From assembly GCF_001514115.1 (NCBI RefSeq), contig NZ_KQ948475.1, forward strand, positions 1-64,000: 64,000 nucleotides of DNA, in the 5' to 3' direction. Below, one piece after another: positions 16,690-25,942 of this stretch (positions are counted from its first letter, which is position 1; the number at the start of each line of letters is the position of its first letter). Under the pieces are notes generated by a model. That model made no database searches and was not told the origin of the DNA. It saw nothing but the letters and a program-made list of their open reading frames with translations. A program made the translations under genes and the position numbers. Origin of the DNA: Streptomyces olivochromogenes. GTDB lineage: Bacteria; Actinomycetota; Actinomycetes; Streptomycetales; Streptomycetaceae.

Positions 16690-16794
16690 TGACCCACTCT
16701 ATGAAGAGGTGATCGGAAGGTGCCACCGAGAGTATTCGGAGTGGTGATCTTTGGGCGGCCGGTACCCTTGGGGGATCCGGGCGTCGGCCCGGAA

Positions 16795-16808
16795 GTTTCA
16801 CGTGAAAC
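16795..16808. promoter_or_regulatory. parS site (ParB binding site)
   Basis: GTTTCACGTGAAAC is a perfect 14-bp palindrome identical to the Streptomyces parS consensus as I know it. A degenerate second copy (AGCTCATGTGAAAC, 16818-16831, 10 of 14) follows, embedded in a direct repeat of GTGAAACAGACCC. The site lies 55 bp before the aspS start. ParB loading at origin-proximal parS sites organises chromosomes during sporulation, so the site locates this window near oriC. Confidence 0.9.
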
Positions 16809-16862
16809 AGACCCAAGCTCATGTGAAACAGACCCCGATCCGCGAAGACTGGATGAACGACG

Positions 16863-18626
16863 ATGCATCGGTACAGGTCCCACACCTGCGGCGAGCTCCG
16901 CGCCTCTGACGTCGGCAGCGACGTCCGGCTGAGCGGCTGGCTGCACAATCGCCGAGACCTGGGTGGCATCCTCTTCATCGATCTGCGCGATCACTACGGC
17001 ATCACGCAGCTCGTCGCCCGCCCCGGCACGCCCGCCTACGAGGCCCTCGACAAGGTCTCCAAGGAGTCGACGGTCCGCGTCGACGGCAAGGTCGTCTCGC
17101 GTGGCACGGAGAACGTCAACCCGGATCTGCCCACCGGCGAGATCGAGGTCGAGGTGAGCGAGGTCGAGCTGCTCGGCGCCGCCGCCCCGCTGCCGTTCAC
17201 GATCAACGCCGAGGACGGCGTCAACGAGGAGCGGCGCCTGGAGTACCGCTTCCTCGACCTGCGCCGCGAGCGCATGCACCGCAACATCCTGCTGCGTACG
17301 GCCGTGATCTCCGCGATCCGTCACAAGATGACGGCGCTGGGCTTCAACGAGATGGCGACCCCGATCCTCAGCGCCACCTCCCCCGAGGGCGCGCGCGACT
17401 TCGTGGTCCCCTCCCGTCTGAACCCGGGCAAGTTCTACGCCCTGCCGCAGGCGCCGCAGCAGTTCAAGCAGCTGCTGATGATCTCCGGCTTCGACCGCTA
17501 CTTCCAGATCGCGCCCTGCTTCCGCGACGAGGACGCGCGCGCGGACCGCTCGCCGGGCGAGTTCTACCAGCTCGACGTGGAGATGTCCTTCGTCGAGCAG
17601 GAGGACGTCTTCCAGCCCATCGAGAAGCTGATGACGGAGCTGTTCGAGGAGTTCGGCGGTGGCCGTCACGTCACCTCCCCCTTCCCGCGCATCCCGTTCC
17701 GCGAGGCGATGCTGAAGTACGGCTCCGACAAGCCGGACCTGCGCGCCCAGCTGGAGCTGGTCGACATCACCGACATCTTCGAGGGCTCGGAGTTCAAGGC
17801 CTTCGCCGGCAAGCACGTACGTGCCCTGCCGGTGCCGGACGTCGCCGGTCAGACCCGGAAGTTCTTCGACGGCCTCGGCGACTACGCGGTCGAGCAGGGC
17901 GCGAAGGGCCTGGCCTGGGTCCGGGTGGGTGAGGACGGCTCGCTGACGGGCCCGATCGCCAAGTTCCTCACCGAGGACAACGTCGCCGAGCTGACCAAGC
18001 GCCTCTCCCTGGCCCCCGGCCACGCGGTCTTCTTCGGCGCGGGCGAGTTCGACGAGGTCTCGAAGATCATGGGCGCGGTGCGGGTCGAGGCCGCGAAGCG
18101 CTCGGGCAACTTCGAGGAGAACGTCTTCCGGTTCTGCTGGATCGTCGACTTCCCGATGTACGAGAAGGACGAGGACACCGGGAAGATCGACTTCTCGCAC
18201 AACCCGTTCTCGATGCCCCAGGGCGGCCTGGAGGCCCTGGAGACCCAGGACCCGCTGGACATCCTGGGCTGGCAGTACGACATCGTCTGCAACGGCGTCG
18301 AGCTGTCCTCCGGCGCGATCCGCAACCACGAGCCCGAGATCATGCTCAAGGCCTTCGAGATCGCGGGCTACGACCGTGACACCGTCGAGGAGCAGTTCGC
18401 CGGCATGCTGCGCGCCTTCCGCTTCGGCGCCCCGCCGCACGGCGGGATCGCCCCGGGCGTCGACCGCATCGTCATGCTCCTCGCGGACGAGCCGAACATC
18501 CGCGAGACGATCGCGTTCCCGCTCAACGGCAACGCGCAGGACCTGATGATGGGCGCGCCGACGGAGCTGGACGAGACGCGACTGCGCGAGCTGCACCTGT
18601 CGGTGCGGAAGCCGCAGCCGAAGTAG
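16863..18626 (+). CDS. aspS: aspartyl-tRNA synthetase
   Basis: A 587-residue class IIb synthetase of normal bacterial length. The N-terminal OB-fold anticodon domain (about 1-110, SHTCGELRASDVGSDVRLSGW) is followed by the catalytic core, the bacterial GAD insertion (about 280-420) and class II motifs: motif 2 in FRDEDARADRSPGEFYQLD (about 222-240) and motif 3 in GIAPGVDRIVMLL. Streptomyces generally lacks AsnRS and uses GatCAB, so this enzyme is probably non-discriminating; that is inference. The ATG at 16863 is preceded by a weak ribosome site (GAAGACTGGATGAACG region). A parS site lies just upstream and a terminator follows. Confidence 0.97.
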   Translation: MHRYRSHTCGELRASDVGSDVRLSGWLHNRRDLGGILFIDLRDHYGITQLVARPGTPAYEALDKVSKESTVRVDGKVVSRGTENVNPDLPTGEIEVEVSEVELLGAAAPLPFTINAEDGVNEERRLEYRFLDLRRERMHRNILLRTAVISAIRHKMTALGFNEMATPILSATSPEGARDFVVPSRLNPGKFYALPQAPQQFKQLLMISGFDRYFQIAPCFRDEDARADRSPGEFYQLDVEMSFVEQEDVFQPIEKLMTELFEEFGGGRHVTSPFPRIPFREAMLKYGSDKPDLRAQLELVDITDIFEGSEFKAFAGKHVRALPVPDVAGQTRKFFDGLGDYAVEQGAKGLAWVRVGEDGSLTGPIAKFLTEDNVAELTKRLSLAPGHAVFFGAGEFDEVSKIMGAVRVEAAKRSGNFEENVFRFCWIVDFPMYEKDEDTGKIDFSHNPFSMPQGGLEALETQDPLDILGWQYDIVCNGVELSSGAIRNHEPEIMLKAFEIAGYDRDTVEEQFAGMLRAFRFGAPPHGGIAPGVDRIVMLLADEPNIRETIAFPLNGNAQDLMMGAPTELDETRLRELHLSVRKPQPK

Positions 18627-18650
18627 GCAGTTCGGCCTCAGCCAGGCCGA

Positions 18651-18684
18651 AGGGCTCGAAACCGACGCCGGTTTCGAGCCCTTT
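18651..18684 (+). terminator. terminator of aspS
   Basis: A 14-bp perfect stem (18651-18664 with 18671-18684) with a six-base loop is followed by a short T/C-rich run, 25 bp after the aspS stop. Confidence 0.85.
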
Positions 18685-18755
18685 CCCTTGCGCACCACGT
18701 TTCACAGCGCATTCCAATATTCTCCCAGGCTTCCTCACCTCTACCGTCCCGGGTC

Positions 18756-19682
18756 ATGACGGATTCTCAAGTACCCGAAAACAGAGGGAAATTGGCTCGC
18801 CGTACGGTCCTGATGGCGAGTGGTGCGGCGGTGACCGCGGTGGGGGTCGGCGGCGCGCTGTCGGTGAACGCCTCGGCGCAGGAGGCCGCTCCGCGGACGC
18901 CCGCTTCGGCGGAAACGTGCTACACGCTCACCTCGGAGCTGGTCGAGGGCCCGTACTACATCGACGCCGACAAGATCCGCCGGGACATCACCGAGGACCA
19001 GGAGGGCATCCCGCTCACCCTCGAACTCAAGGTGATCGACGCGGACACCTGCAAGCCGCTCAGAAACGCGGCCGTGGACATCTGGCACTGCAGCGCGACG
19101 GGTGTCTACTCGGGTTACGAGTCGAGCGGCAACGGCGGCGGTGGACCGGCACCGACGGGCCCGCCGCCCTCCGGCACCCCCACCGGCGAGCCTCCGACCG
19201 GCGGCCCGGGCGGTGGCGGCGGGGGCCACCAGGAGCCGACCGACGACGACCGCTTCCTGCGCGGCACCTGGCACACGGACCGGCACGGCCACGTCACCTT
19301 CAAGACGGTCTTCCCGGGCTGGTACCAGGGCCGCGCCGTCCACATCCACACGAAGGTGCACGTGGACGGCACCTGGACCGACGCGGGCTACGAGGGCGGG
19401 CACACCTGCCACACGGGCCAGTTCTTCTTCGACGAGAAGTCGGTGCTGGCGTCGGCGGAGGTCGCCCCGTACTCCACCAACACCAGCACGCGCACCACGC
19501 TCACCGAGGACACGATCTACCCCCAGAACGGCCACACGGGCGGCCTCCTGTACCTGAAGTACGACAAGAGGAACATCGCGAAGGGAGTTCGCGCCCACCT
19601 GACGATGGGCGTCGCCCCGGACGAGACGCACGACAGCTCGGACACGCAGCCGAGCCCGTCGGCGTCGCCCTCGGCGAGCTGA
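18756..19682 (+). CDS. secreted intradiol ring-cleavage dioxygenase family protein
   Basis: A 308-residue exported protein. The N-terminus has a Tat-type signal (RR at about 15-16, then LMASGAAVTAVGVGG) and likely cleavage after NASA near 43. The catalytic domain shows the non-haem Fe(III) ligands of intradiol dioxygenases: Tyr in EGPYYID, Tyr in FPGWYQG and two His in AVHIHTK. A Gly/Pro-rich insertion of about 35 residues (about 128-165) separates the first Tyr from the rest. Cytosolic homologues cleave catechols; extracellular members are thought to attack aromatic or lignin-derived compounds, but no substrate can be named. The C-terminus ends in a Ser/Pro repeat. Monocistronic, with its own terminator. 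Confidence 0.88.
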   Translation: MTDSQVPENRGKLARRTVLMASGAAVTAVGVGGALSVNASAQEAAPRTPASAETCYTLTSELVEGPYYIDADKIRRDITEDQEGIPLTLELKVIDADTCKPLRNAAVDIWHCSATGVYSGYESSGNGGGGPAPTGPPPSGTPTGEPPTGGPGGGGGGHQEPTDDDRFLRGTWHTDRHGHVTFKTVFPGWYQGRAVHIHTKVHVDGTWTDAGYEGGHTCHTGQFFFDEKSVLASAEVAPYSTNTSTRTTLTEDTIYPQNGHTGGLLYLKYDKRNIAKGVRAHLTMGVAPDETHDSSDTQPSPSASPSAS

Positions 19683-19702
19683 CCCACCGACTCGCTCGAC
19701 CC

Positions 19703-19731
19703 GGGCCCGGAACTCCACTGGTTCCGGGCCC
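19703..19731 (+). terminator. terminator of the dioxygenase gene
   Basis: An 11-bp perfect stem (19703-19713 with 19721-19731) with a seven-base loop, followed by TTT, lies 21 bp past the stop. It also sits before the convergent gene's 3' end and may serve both. Confidence 0.8.
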
Positions 19732-19770
19732 TTTGGGCCGTACGGCTTCCGTTGCGCGGGCCTGCGGGTC

Positions 19771-20382
19771 CTAGAGCGTTCCGGCGTCGGGCCAGTGGGA
19801 CCAGTGGGTGTTGGGCGGGAGGGTCGGGCGGTATCGGGCCGGATCCGAGGAGCTCAGCACCTCTGCGATCAGCCGGAAGGTCTCGTGCGTACTGGGCACG
19901 GCGTCCCAGAGGTCTTCCGGCTGGTGCCACGCGTCGAGCCGCAGCAGTACGGGCAGGTCGGCGGGGAGGTCGGCCCGCAGTTCCGTCTCGTCGGCCAGGA
20001 GAAGCTCCTTGCTCCCCTCGGCGAGCAGGCGGAACACGTCCTCCAGTGGGGTGCCCGCGGCGGCGTCGACGGTGAGTGCCGTCCCGCGGACGACCACGGG
20101 AACCCCTCCGACGTAGACCTCCGCGCCGTCGGGATCGATCTCCTCCATGTTGTCCACCCGGTCCAGGAAGTCGCCGAGCCCGGGCTCGCCGCGCGTCAGG
20201 CAGTTGCCGAAGCGGTGCATGACGTCGATGAGGTTCCCGCCGCGCGGGTTGTAGCCCAGCAGTTCGGCGACCATGGCCCAGCGGGTGGTGTCGCCGAACA
20301 GATGGATCCGCGCGCCGACCGGGCCGGGACCCCGTCCGGGGCGGTTCACCGTGGACGCACAGGCGGTTCGGCGGGGGTGCAC
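19771..20382 (-). CDS. conserved hypothetical protein (DUF7003-like), possibly 5'-truncated
   Basis: Up to 203 residues. From residue 25 onward it has a coding-like, conserved-looking sequence (RIHLFGDTTRWAMVAELLGYNP, FGNCL, several DE-rich strands, and a C-terminal Trp/His-rich WSHWPD). This resembles the DUF7003 family of unknown function. The first 24 codons look like intergenic DNA and none of the possible starts (GTG at 20382, GTG at 20349) has a ribosome site. Family members as I recall them have about 30 more N-terminal residues, so the gene may be a 5'-truncated remnant. It diverges from the next membrane-protein gene. Confidence 0.55.
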   Translation of the reverse strand: MHPRRTACASTVNRPGRGPGPVGARIHLFGDTTRWAMVAELLGYNPRGGNLIDVMHRFGNCLTRGEPGLGDFLDRVDNMEEIDPDGAEVYVGGVPVVVRGTALTVDAAAGTPLEDVFRLLAEGSKELLLADETELRADLPADLPVLLRLDAWHQPEDLWDAVPSTHETFRLIAEVLSSSDPARYRPTLPPNTHWSHWPDAGTL

Positions 20383-20462
20383 AGTGGTTGGGCGTGTGAT
20401 GGGGAGAGGCGGGTGAGGTCACCTCGCGCCGTACCGGGACATCGCAAGCGCCGGAGGAAGCC

Positions 20463-21143
20463 ATGGGAGTCGTGCTGGTCGCAGTGTTGCTGATCGTCGG
20501 AGCGGTGGCCGCGGTCGCCTACCAGCGACGGCTGTCGCAGCCGTACGGTGCGGTGTCCGACCTGGACGCGGAGGCGGAGGCCCACCGTTGGGTGGAGCGG
20601 CTCGGCGGAAGCCTGTCGACGCTCGACGCGCGGGGCAACGCGGCGGCGGCGCAGGCGCTGACCGACGCCGCCGAGCGCCACCGGGCCGCGCAGGGGGAGT
20701 TGACCACGGCTCGCTCCGGCGCGCAGTACGCGATGGCCTCGCAGACGGCCCTGGAGGGCCTGCACTACATCCGCGCCGCCCGCACCTCACTGGGCCTCGA
20801 CCCCGGCCCCGCCCTCCCCGACCTGGGCACGGGCGCGATCACCGCCCGGGACGGCCGCGTCACGGTCGACGGCCGGACCTACGCGGCCTCACCCCGACCC
20901 GGTGACGCGACGCCGTACTACTACCCCGGCGGGGTCGTGGGCGGCCGGCAGATGCCGGGCGGTTGGTACAGCGCCCCCTGGTGGAAGACGGCCCTGGTCG
21001 CCGGCGCGGCCGGAGCCGGCGGGGTGATCCTGGCCGACGCCGTCCTCGACGGCCTCCGCCGCCCGCACGGGGGCGGCCCGATGGGCGGTCCCGGTGGATT
21101 CGGCGGGCTGGGAGGCCTGGGGGACTTCGGCGGACGCTTCTGA
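20463..21143 (+). CDS. conserved hypothetical membrane-anchored protein with Gly-rich tail
   Basis: 226 residues. An N-terminal membrane anchor (about 3-20) is followed by a basic turn (QRRL), a helical segment with heptad-like Ala/Glu/Leu spacing (about 30-110) and a short beta region. A second hydrophobic stretch (about 175-192, WWKTALVAGAAGAGGVILADAVL) precedes a Gly/Pro/Phe-rich tail. I recognise no catalytic domain. The start ATG at 20463 has an ideal GGAGGAA site. The arrangement of two anchors and a glycine-rich end suggests a scaffold or membrane-tethered adaptor, which is inference. Confidence 0.75.
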   Translation: MGVVLVAVLLIVGAVAAVAYQRRLSQPYGAVSDLDAEAEAHRWVERLGGSLSTLDARGNAAAAQALTDAAERHRAAQGELTTARSGAQYAMASQTALEGLHYIRAARTSLGLDPGPALPDLGTGAITARDGRVTVDGRTYAASPRPGDATPYYYPGGVVGGRQMPGGWYSAPWWKTALVAGAAGAGGVILADAVLDGLRRPHGGGPMGGPGGFGGLGGLGDFGGRF

Positions 21144-21277
21144 AGGTCGGGCTTCAGGTCTCTGAACAAAGGTCGGCAACCTTTTCGATCTCCGTGGCCA
21201 CTGATGAGTCAGAAGCACCGTTGAGCGGGGCTTCACGCATCACAACACGTGCTCCACAACCACGTAAGGACTCATCC

Positions 21278-22624
21278 GTGGCATCCCCCTCGCACCGCAG
21301 GTCCCTCCGCAAGCGTCGCGCCGTCATCGTCTCCGCCGCCGCCGTCACGGCCGCGGGCCTCGGCGCCGTCGCGTTCGTGATGAACGCGAACGCGGGTACG
21401 GTCGACCTCGCGCACCAGGTGCTGCCCGCCAAGGACGGCTGGGCGGCGTCCGGATCCGGGACGACCGGCGGCTCGCAGGCCGACTCCTCGCACGTCTACA
21501 CCGTCAGCACCCGCGCCCAGCTCGTGAAGGCGCTGGGCAAGGCCGACAACTCCACGCCGAAGATCATTCAGGTCAAGGGCGTCATCGACGCCAACACCGA
21601 CGACTCGGGCAAGAAGCTGACCTGCACCGACTACTCCGCCGGCACGGGATATTCGACGGCCGCCTATCTGAAGGCCTACGGCCCGGCCACGTACGGCACC
21701 TCCAAGCTGCCCTCCGGCACGCAGGAGAAGGCCCGCGACGCCGCGCAGCAGAAGCAGGCGAAGAACATCGTCTTCAAGGTGCCCGCCAACACCACCATCG
21801 TGGGTGTGCCGGGCACCAAGGCCGGGATCACCGGTGGCAGTCTGCAGGTGCAGAGCGTCGACAACGTCATCATCCGCAATCTGACCTTCTCCGCCACCGA
21901 GGACTGCTTCCCGCAGTGGGACCCGACCGACGGCGACAGCGGCAACTGGAACTCCGCGTACGACGCCGTCACCCTGCGCGGGGCGACGCACGTGTGGGCC
22001 GACCACAACACCTTCACCGACGCGTCGCACTTCGACAGCGCCAACCCGAAGTACTACGGCCGCGAGTACCAGATCCACGACGGTGACCTCGACATCACCA
22101 AGGGCTCGGACCTGGTGACCGTCGAGCGCAACCAGTTCACCAACCACGACAAGACCATGCTGATCGGCAGCAGCGACACCGACAGCGTCGGCAAGCTGCG
22201 CGTCTCCATCCACCACAACGTGTGGAAGGGGATCGTTCAGCGGGCTCCCCTGACCCGGATCGGGCAGGTGCACATCTACAACAACTACTTCGACACCACG
22301 ACCGTCAACGGGTACGCGCCCCTCTACAGCATCAACTCCCGTGCCAAGGCCCAGGTCGTCGCCGAGGACAACTACTGGAAGGTCCCGACGGGCGGGAAGA
22401 TCTCCAAGCTGCTCAGCGGCGACGGCACCGGCTCGATCGCCGGCACCGGCAACCTCGTCAACGGCACCTCGACCGACCTCGTCGCCGCGTACAACGCCGC
22501 GAACTCGAAGAAGCTGAAGACGACGGTGAACTGGACGCCGACCCTGAACGCCGGGATCCAGTCCTCCGCGAAGAACCTGCCCACCGAGCTGGCCACCACC
22601 ACCGGTGCGGTTCTGACCTCGTAG
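21278..22624 (+). CDS. secreted pectate lyase (PL1 family)
   Basis: A 448-residue extracellular enzyme that cleaves polygalacturonate by beta-elimination. A basic N-terminus (RRSLRKRRA) and hydrophobic core give a Sec signal with cleavage around NANA/GT near 38. The right-handed parallel beta-helix of family PL1 is evident: calcium-site region WDAYDAVTL-like at about 225 (ultimately YDAVTLRGATHVWADHNTF), HDGDLDITKGSDLVTVERNQF, and the catalytic arginine region VQRAPLTRIGQVHIYNNYF. The GTG at 21278 follows AAGGA. It ends in a shared terminator with the convergent FG-GAP gene. It implies growth on plant debris. Confidence 0.92.
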   Translation: MASPSHRRSLRKRRAVIVSAAAVTAAGLGAVAFVMNANAGTVDLAHQVLPAKDGWAASGSGTTGGSQADSSHVYTVSTRAQLVKALGKADNSTPKIIQVKGVIDANTDDSGKKLTCTDYSAGTGYSTAAYLKAYGPATYGTSKLPSGTQEKARDAAQQKQAKNIVFKVPANTTIVGVPGTKAGITGGSLQVQSVDNVIIRNLTFSATEDCFPQWDPTDGDSGNWNSAYDAVTLRGATHVWADHNTFTDASHFDSANPKYYGREYQIHDGDLDITKGSDLVTVERNQFTNHDKTMLIGSSDTDSVGKLRVSIHHNVWKGIVQRAPLTRIGQVHIYNNYFDTTTVNGYAPLYSINSRAKAQVVAEDNYWKVPTGGKISKLLSGDGTGSIAGTGNLVNGTSTDLVAAYNAANSKKLKTTVNWTPTLNAGIQSSAKNLPTELATTTGAVLTS

Positions 22625-22634
22625 GGGACGCGAA

Positions 22635-22666
22635 GGGCGCCCGGGGCTTGAAAGCCCCGGGCGCCC
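22635..22666. terminator. bidirectional terminator
   Basis: A perfect stem of at least 14 bp (22635-22648 with 22653-22666) and a four-base loop separates the convergent pectate lyase and FG-GAP genes, 10 bp and 18 bp from their stops. Confidence 0.85.
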
Positions 22667-22683
22667 GGTCCGACTTCGAAGGC

Positions 22684-25600
22684 TCAGGACAGGGACTTGT
22701 AGCCGCCCCAGCCCGTGCCGATCTGCGTACGGCCGCCGAAGGAACCGGCGCCGTTCCCGTTCAGGCGCCAGAGCTTTCCGGCGGTGTCGCGGGCCACGAG
22801 GTCGGCCTTGCCGTCACGGTTCAGGTCGCCGACGCCGACGACTGTGTCGTACGTGGAGCCCCAGTTGGTGAACAGCTTCACGCGGGCGGCGAAGGTGCCA
22901 TTGCCCTTGCCGGCGTACCGGTAGAGGGTGTTGGACTTGTCCTGGGCGAGCAGGTCGCCGATGCCGTCGCCGTTGAGGTCGCCGACGCCGACGATCTTCT
23001 TGTAGCCCTTCCAGTTGTCGTAGAGCTTCACGCGGGAGGACAGCTTCCCCGTGCTCGTGCCCTTGTAGAGGTAGACCGCGCCGGTGGAGGAGTTGCGGGT
23101 GATCAGGTCCGGGCGGCCGTCACCGCTCATGTCGCCGGGCGAGGTGAGGATGTCGTACTGCGTCCAGCCGCTCGTCGCGAGCGTGGTGTACGACGTCGAC
23201 GGCTTGAGCGCGTTGCCGCAGCCCGGCCTGTAGAGGCGCAGGGCCCCGCTGCTGTAGCGGACGAGGACGTCGTTGCAGCGGTCGCCGCTGAGGTCGCCGA
23301 ACGGGACCGCCTTGATGGAGGTGGCCCAGCCGGTGCCGGTCGTCTTCTCGGAGAACTTGCCGTTGCCCGCGCCGTGTTGGTAGCTCAGCCCGCCGGAGGA
23401 GTTGAGGGTGAGGAGATCGCCGACGCCGTCCGGTTCGCCCTCGATGCTGTTGAAGTCGTGGCGTACCGCCGCGCCGCCGAACACTATTCCTGTGCCGGTG
23501 GTCACCGTGGCCGCTGTCGTGCTGCCGAGGCCGGTCGCCTTGAGGGTCCACTTGAAGGGGCCGTTGGGGAAGTAAGTCCCGTTCGTCGCCTTTGCGTTCC
23601 AGGTCGGCGAGAGCCAGGCCGTGGCGGCGCCGCCGGTGAGTGTGCGGGCCGCCTTGCCGGTCTCGCCGCTCTGGACCGAGGTGAAGGTCAGGGACCAGGA
23701 GGTGACGGGGCGGGACAGCAGCCAACTGCTGTTCCACGTCTTGGAGTCGGTGTCCGAGGACTTGGACCAGATGAGGTCGTCGACCGTGCCCTCGTAGACG
23801 GTCGGGGCGGACGGGGCCACCCCGGTCGTCGCGACATGCGTCCGCTCGTACGTGTCGAACCAGGCGACCAGGCCCGTGTACTCGTCCACCGTCCACCGGT
23901 GGCGGCGGTCGGTGACCAGGCCGGAGTCCGGGAGCCCGGAGGCGATGACACGGGTGGCGCCGGTGGCCGCGTCGGTCAGGACGAGTTCGTCCGTCGTGTG
24001 GTCGTGGCGGACGGTGAATCCGTCGCCGAGCAGGACGTCACCGGGGGTCACCGGCACGGACGTGCCGGCCTTGGTGTCGTACACGCCCGCCGAGTTCCCG
24101 CAGGACCAGTACACCCAGCGGCCCGCCGCCTGGAGTTCGGTCGGGACGCAGCCCGCGCCCGCGATGGTGACCGTGGAGAGGGTCTTCTGCTCGGCCAGGC
24201 TGTACGAGGTGAGCTTGCCGGCGGTGGAGGTGGCGCTCCAGAGGGTGGAGCCGTTCAGCGCCGCGGCCCGGATCGTGCGCTTCAGCTGCTGTCCGTAGCC
24301 GAACCGGCCGACGTACTGCATGGGCGTGGTGCCGCCGGAGTCGTAGACCGCGTAGCCGTCCGAGACGTCGACGATCCTGCCGCCCTGGGTCCCGAACTCC
24401 AGCGTGTAGTTCGATGTGGCGTCTCCGATGGCGACCAGCTTGTCCGCGTTCGGGAGGCCGGTGCCGCCTTCGTCGACGTCGTCGAACGTCATGAGGTAGA
24501 CGTCCTCGGGCCTGCCCCCGCGGTTGCCCCACATCGCGGAGCAGGTGGTGCCGGCGTACGGGCACGCGGGTCGGACCGAGTCGCCCGCGGTGGCGGCGGA
24601 GGCCGTCAGGCCGGCGGCGCCGTCGGTGGTGAGGGTCCGGATCGACGTGGTGTCGAGGGTGGAGGAGGGGTTCTCCTCGGCCACGCGCAGACTGCCCCGG
24701 CTGAGCGCGAGCCCCGTCTTGGCGTTCTCCGCCGCCGGGATCTCCCGCACCTTCGTCAGCTCCGGGGAGCCGTCGGCGGCCCGGCCGACGCGCTGCACCC
24801 ACCAGTCGGCGGCGCCGGTGCCGCCGGTGACGAGGGCGTCGTCGCCGGACGCGTGGATCGCGTACGCGCCGGAGGCGCCCAGCAGGGTCCGCGAGGAGCC
24901 GTCGGCGAGCGAGACCGCGGTGATCGCCGTGCCGGTGTTCGTGTCCGTGGGCAGCAGCAGCCAGTCGCCGACCAGGACCGGGTCGCCGTCGAGGGCACCG
25001 AAGTTCGGCAGGTCGACGACCTGTTCCTCGGCGGCGGCCGGGTCGGTGCGGGACTTGAGGTGGAGGTCGCCGGTGCTGGTCTCGTACCAGCCGATCCGGT
25101 CCTCGCTCTGTACGTACGGCGAGTTGGCGGTGACGTCGCCGAAGGCCCGGGTGCCGACGGCCGAGTCGATGTCGATGTAGTACAGGGCGGTGCCGTTCTC
25201 GACCAGCACGCCGTCGGAGTCGGCCGCCACGACCGCCTGGTCCTGGACGGTCAACCAGTCGCCGGTCACGAAGCGTTCGCGTCGCTCGCCGGCCACGGAG
25301 TCGATCAGGGTGCGGCCGGTGACGACGGTGTCACCGGCCAGCGCCCGGTAGTAGTAGTCCGAGGTGACGGTCGACGTCTTGTGCGTCGACGGGTCCCAGA
25401 GGGTGACGGACTTGCTGGTCAGGGACGTCGGCAGGGCGACCAGGTCGCCGTCCGAGCCGTACCAGGCCGTCCGGCACAGCGAGCCGAGGTAGGTGCAGCC
25501 CGCGCCGGGTGTGTAGACGCCGTTCGCGTTCTCGACGGTGACGGTGGAGCCGTCGTCGTAGTCCGTCCACAGCAGTCCGTCGACCCCGCTCTGCCGGTGC

Positions 25601-25827
25601 AGGAAGCCGGTGGAGCCCGCGGTGAGCGGCCGGTCGACGCGCGGGGTGTCCGTGTTCGGGTCGACGAGCGTGATCTCCTTGGTGCCCGTGCCCGCCACGG
25701 GCGCCGCCTGGGCGGTCGCGCCGCCCGGCCCCTGCGCGAGCACGGTGATCGCCGTGGCCGTGACGGCGACGGCGAGTGTGGAGACGGCAGCGGCAAGACC
25801 GCCCCGTCTCAGGGCGTGTCTGCCCAC
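22684..25827 (-). CDS. large secreted FG-GAP/VCBS repeat protein
   Basis: 1047 residues from a GTG at 25827, which has GGGAGGG eight bases upstream. A Sec signal spans about 1-43 (cleavage near AQA/AP). Residues about 50-600 contain repeated beta-strand segments like those of a beta-propeller; an Ig-like stretch (about 700-780) follows. The last 250 residues carry four or more FG-GAP/VCBS repeats with calcium-binding DxNxDGxxD signatures (DLNGDGIGD, DLNRDGKAD). Streptomyces makes many such proteins; they are often thought to bind polysaccharide or act as adhesins. It is convergent with the pectate lyase, so a joint role on plant polymers is possible but unproven. Confidence 0.85.
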   Translation of the reverse strand: MGRHALRRGGLAAAVSTLAVAVTATAITVLAQGPGGATAQAAPVAGTGTKEITLVDPNTDTPRVDRPLTAGSTGFLHRQSGVDGLLWTDYDDGSTVTVENANGVYTPGAGCTYLGSLCRTAWYGSDGDLVALPTSLTSKSVTLWDPSTHKTSTVTSDYYYRALAGDTVVTGRTLIDSVAGERRERFVTGDWLTVQDQAVVAADSDGVLVENGTALYYIDIDSAVGTRAFGDVTANSPYVQSEDRIGWYETSTGDLHLKSRTDPAAAEEQVVDLPNFGALDGDPVLVGDWLLLPTDTNTGTAITAVSLADGSSRTLLGASGAYAIHASGDDALVTGGTGAADWWVQRVGRAADGSPELTKVREIPAAENAKTGLALSRGSLRVAEENPSSTLDTTSIRTLTTDGAAGLTASAATAGDSVRPACPYAGTTCSAMWGNRGGRPEDVYLMTFDDVDEGGTGLPNADKLVAIGDATSNYTLEFGTQGGRIVDVSDGYAVYDSGGTTPMQYVGRFGYGQQLKRTIRAAALNGSTLWSATSTAGKLTSYSLAEQKTLSTVTIAGAGCVPTELQAAGRWVYWSCGNSAGVYDTKAGTSVPVTPGDVLLGDGFTVRHDHTTDELVLTDAATGATRVIASGLPDSGLVTDRRHRWTVDEYTGLVAWFDTYERTHVATTGVAPSAPTVYEGTVDDLIWSKSSDTDSKTWNSSWLLSRPVTSWSLTFTSVQSGETGKAARTLTGGAATAWLSPTWNAKATNGTYFPNGPFKWTLKATGLGSTTAATVTTGTGIVFGGAAVRHDFNSIEGEPDGVGDLLTLNSSGGLSYQHGAGNGKFSEKTTGTGWATSIKAVPFGDLSGDRCNDVLVRYSSGALRLYRPGCGNALKPSTSYTTLATSGWTQYDILTSPGDMSGDGRPDLITRNSSTGAVYLYKGTSTGKLSSRVKLYDNWKGYKKIVGVGDLNGDGIGDLLAQDKSNTLYRYAGKGNGTFAARVKLFTNWGSTYDTVVGVGDLNRDGKADLVARDTAGKLWRLNGNGAGSFGGRTQIGTGWGGYKSLS

Positions 25828-25942
25828 GTGAGTTTCCCTCCCCGCGGGGGTCCCCACCCCCGCCAAGTGGCCGGATGCTACCAGCGAGTTTGGCTTTTGT
25901 TCAAGAAAAGGCAAAGGGGGAGGGAGGGGGGCGCCGCGCGGC

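Noticed and set aside
18696..18716. GTTTCACAGCGCA near the dioxygenase promoter as a second parS
   Set aside because: Only the first seven bases match and there is no palindromic second half.
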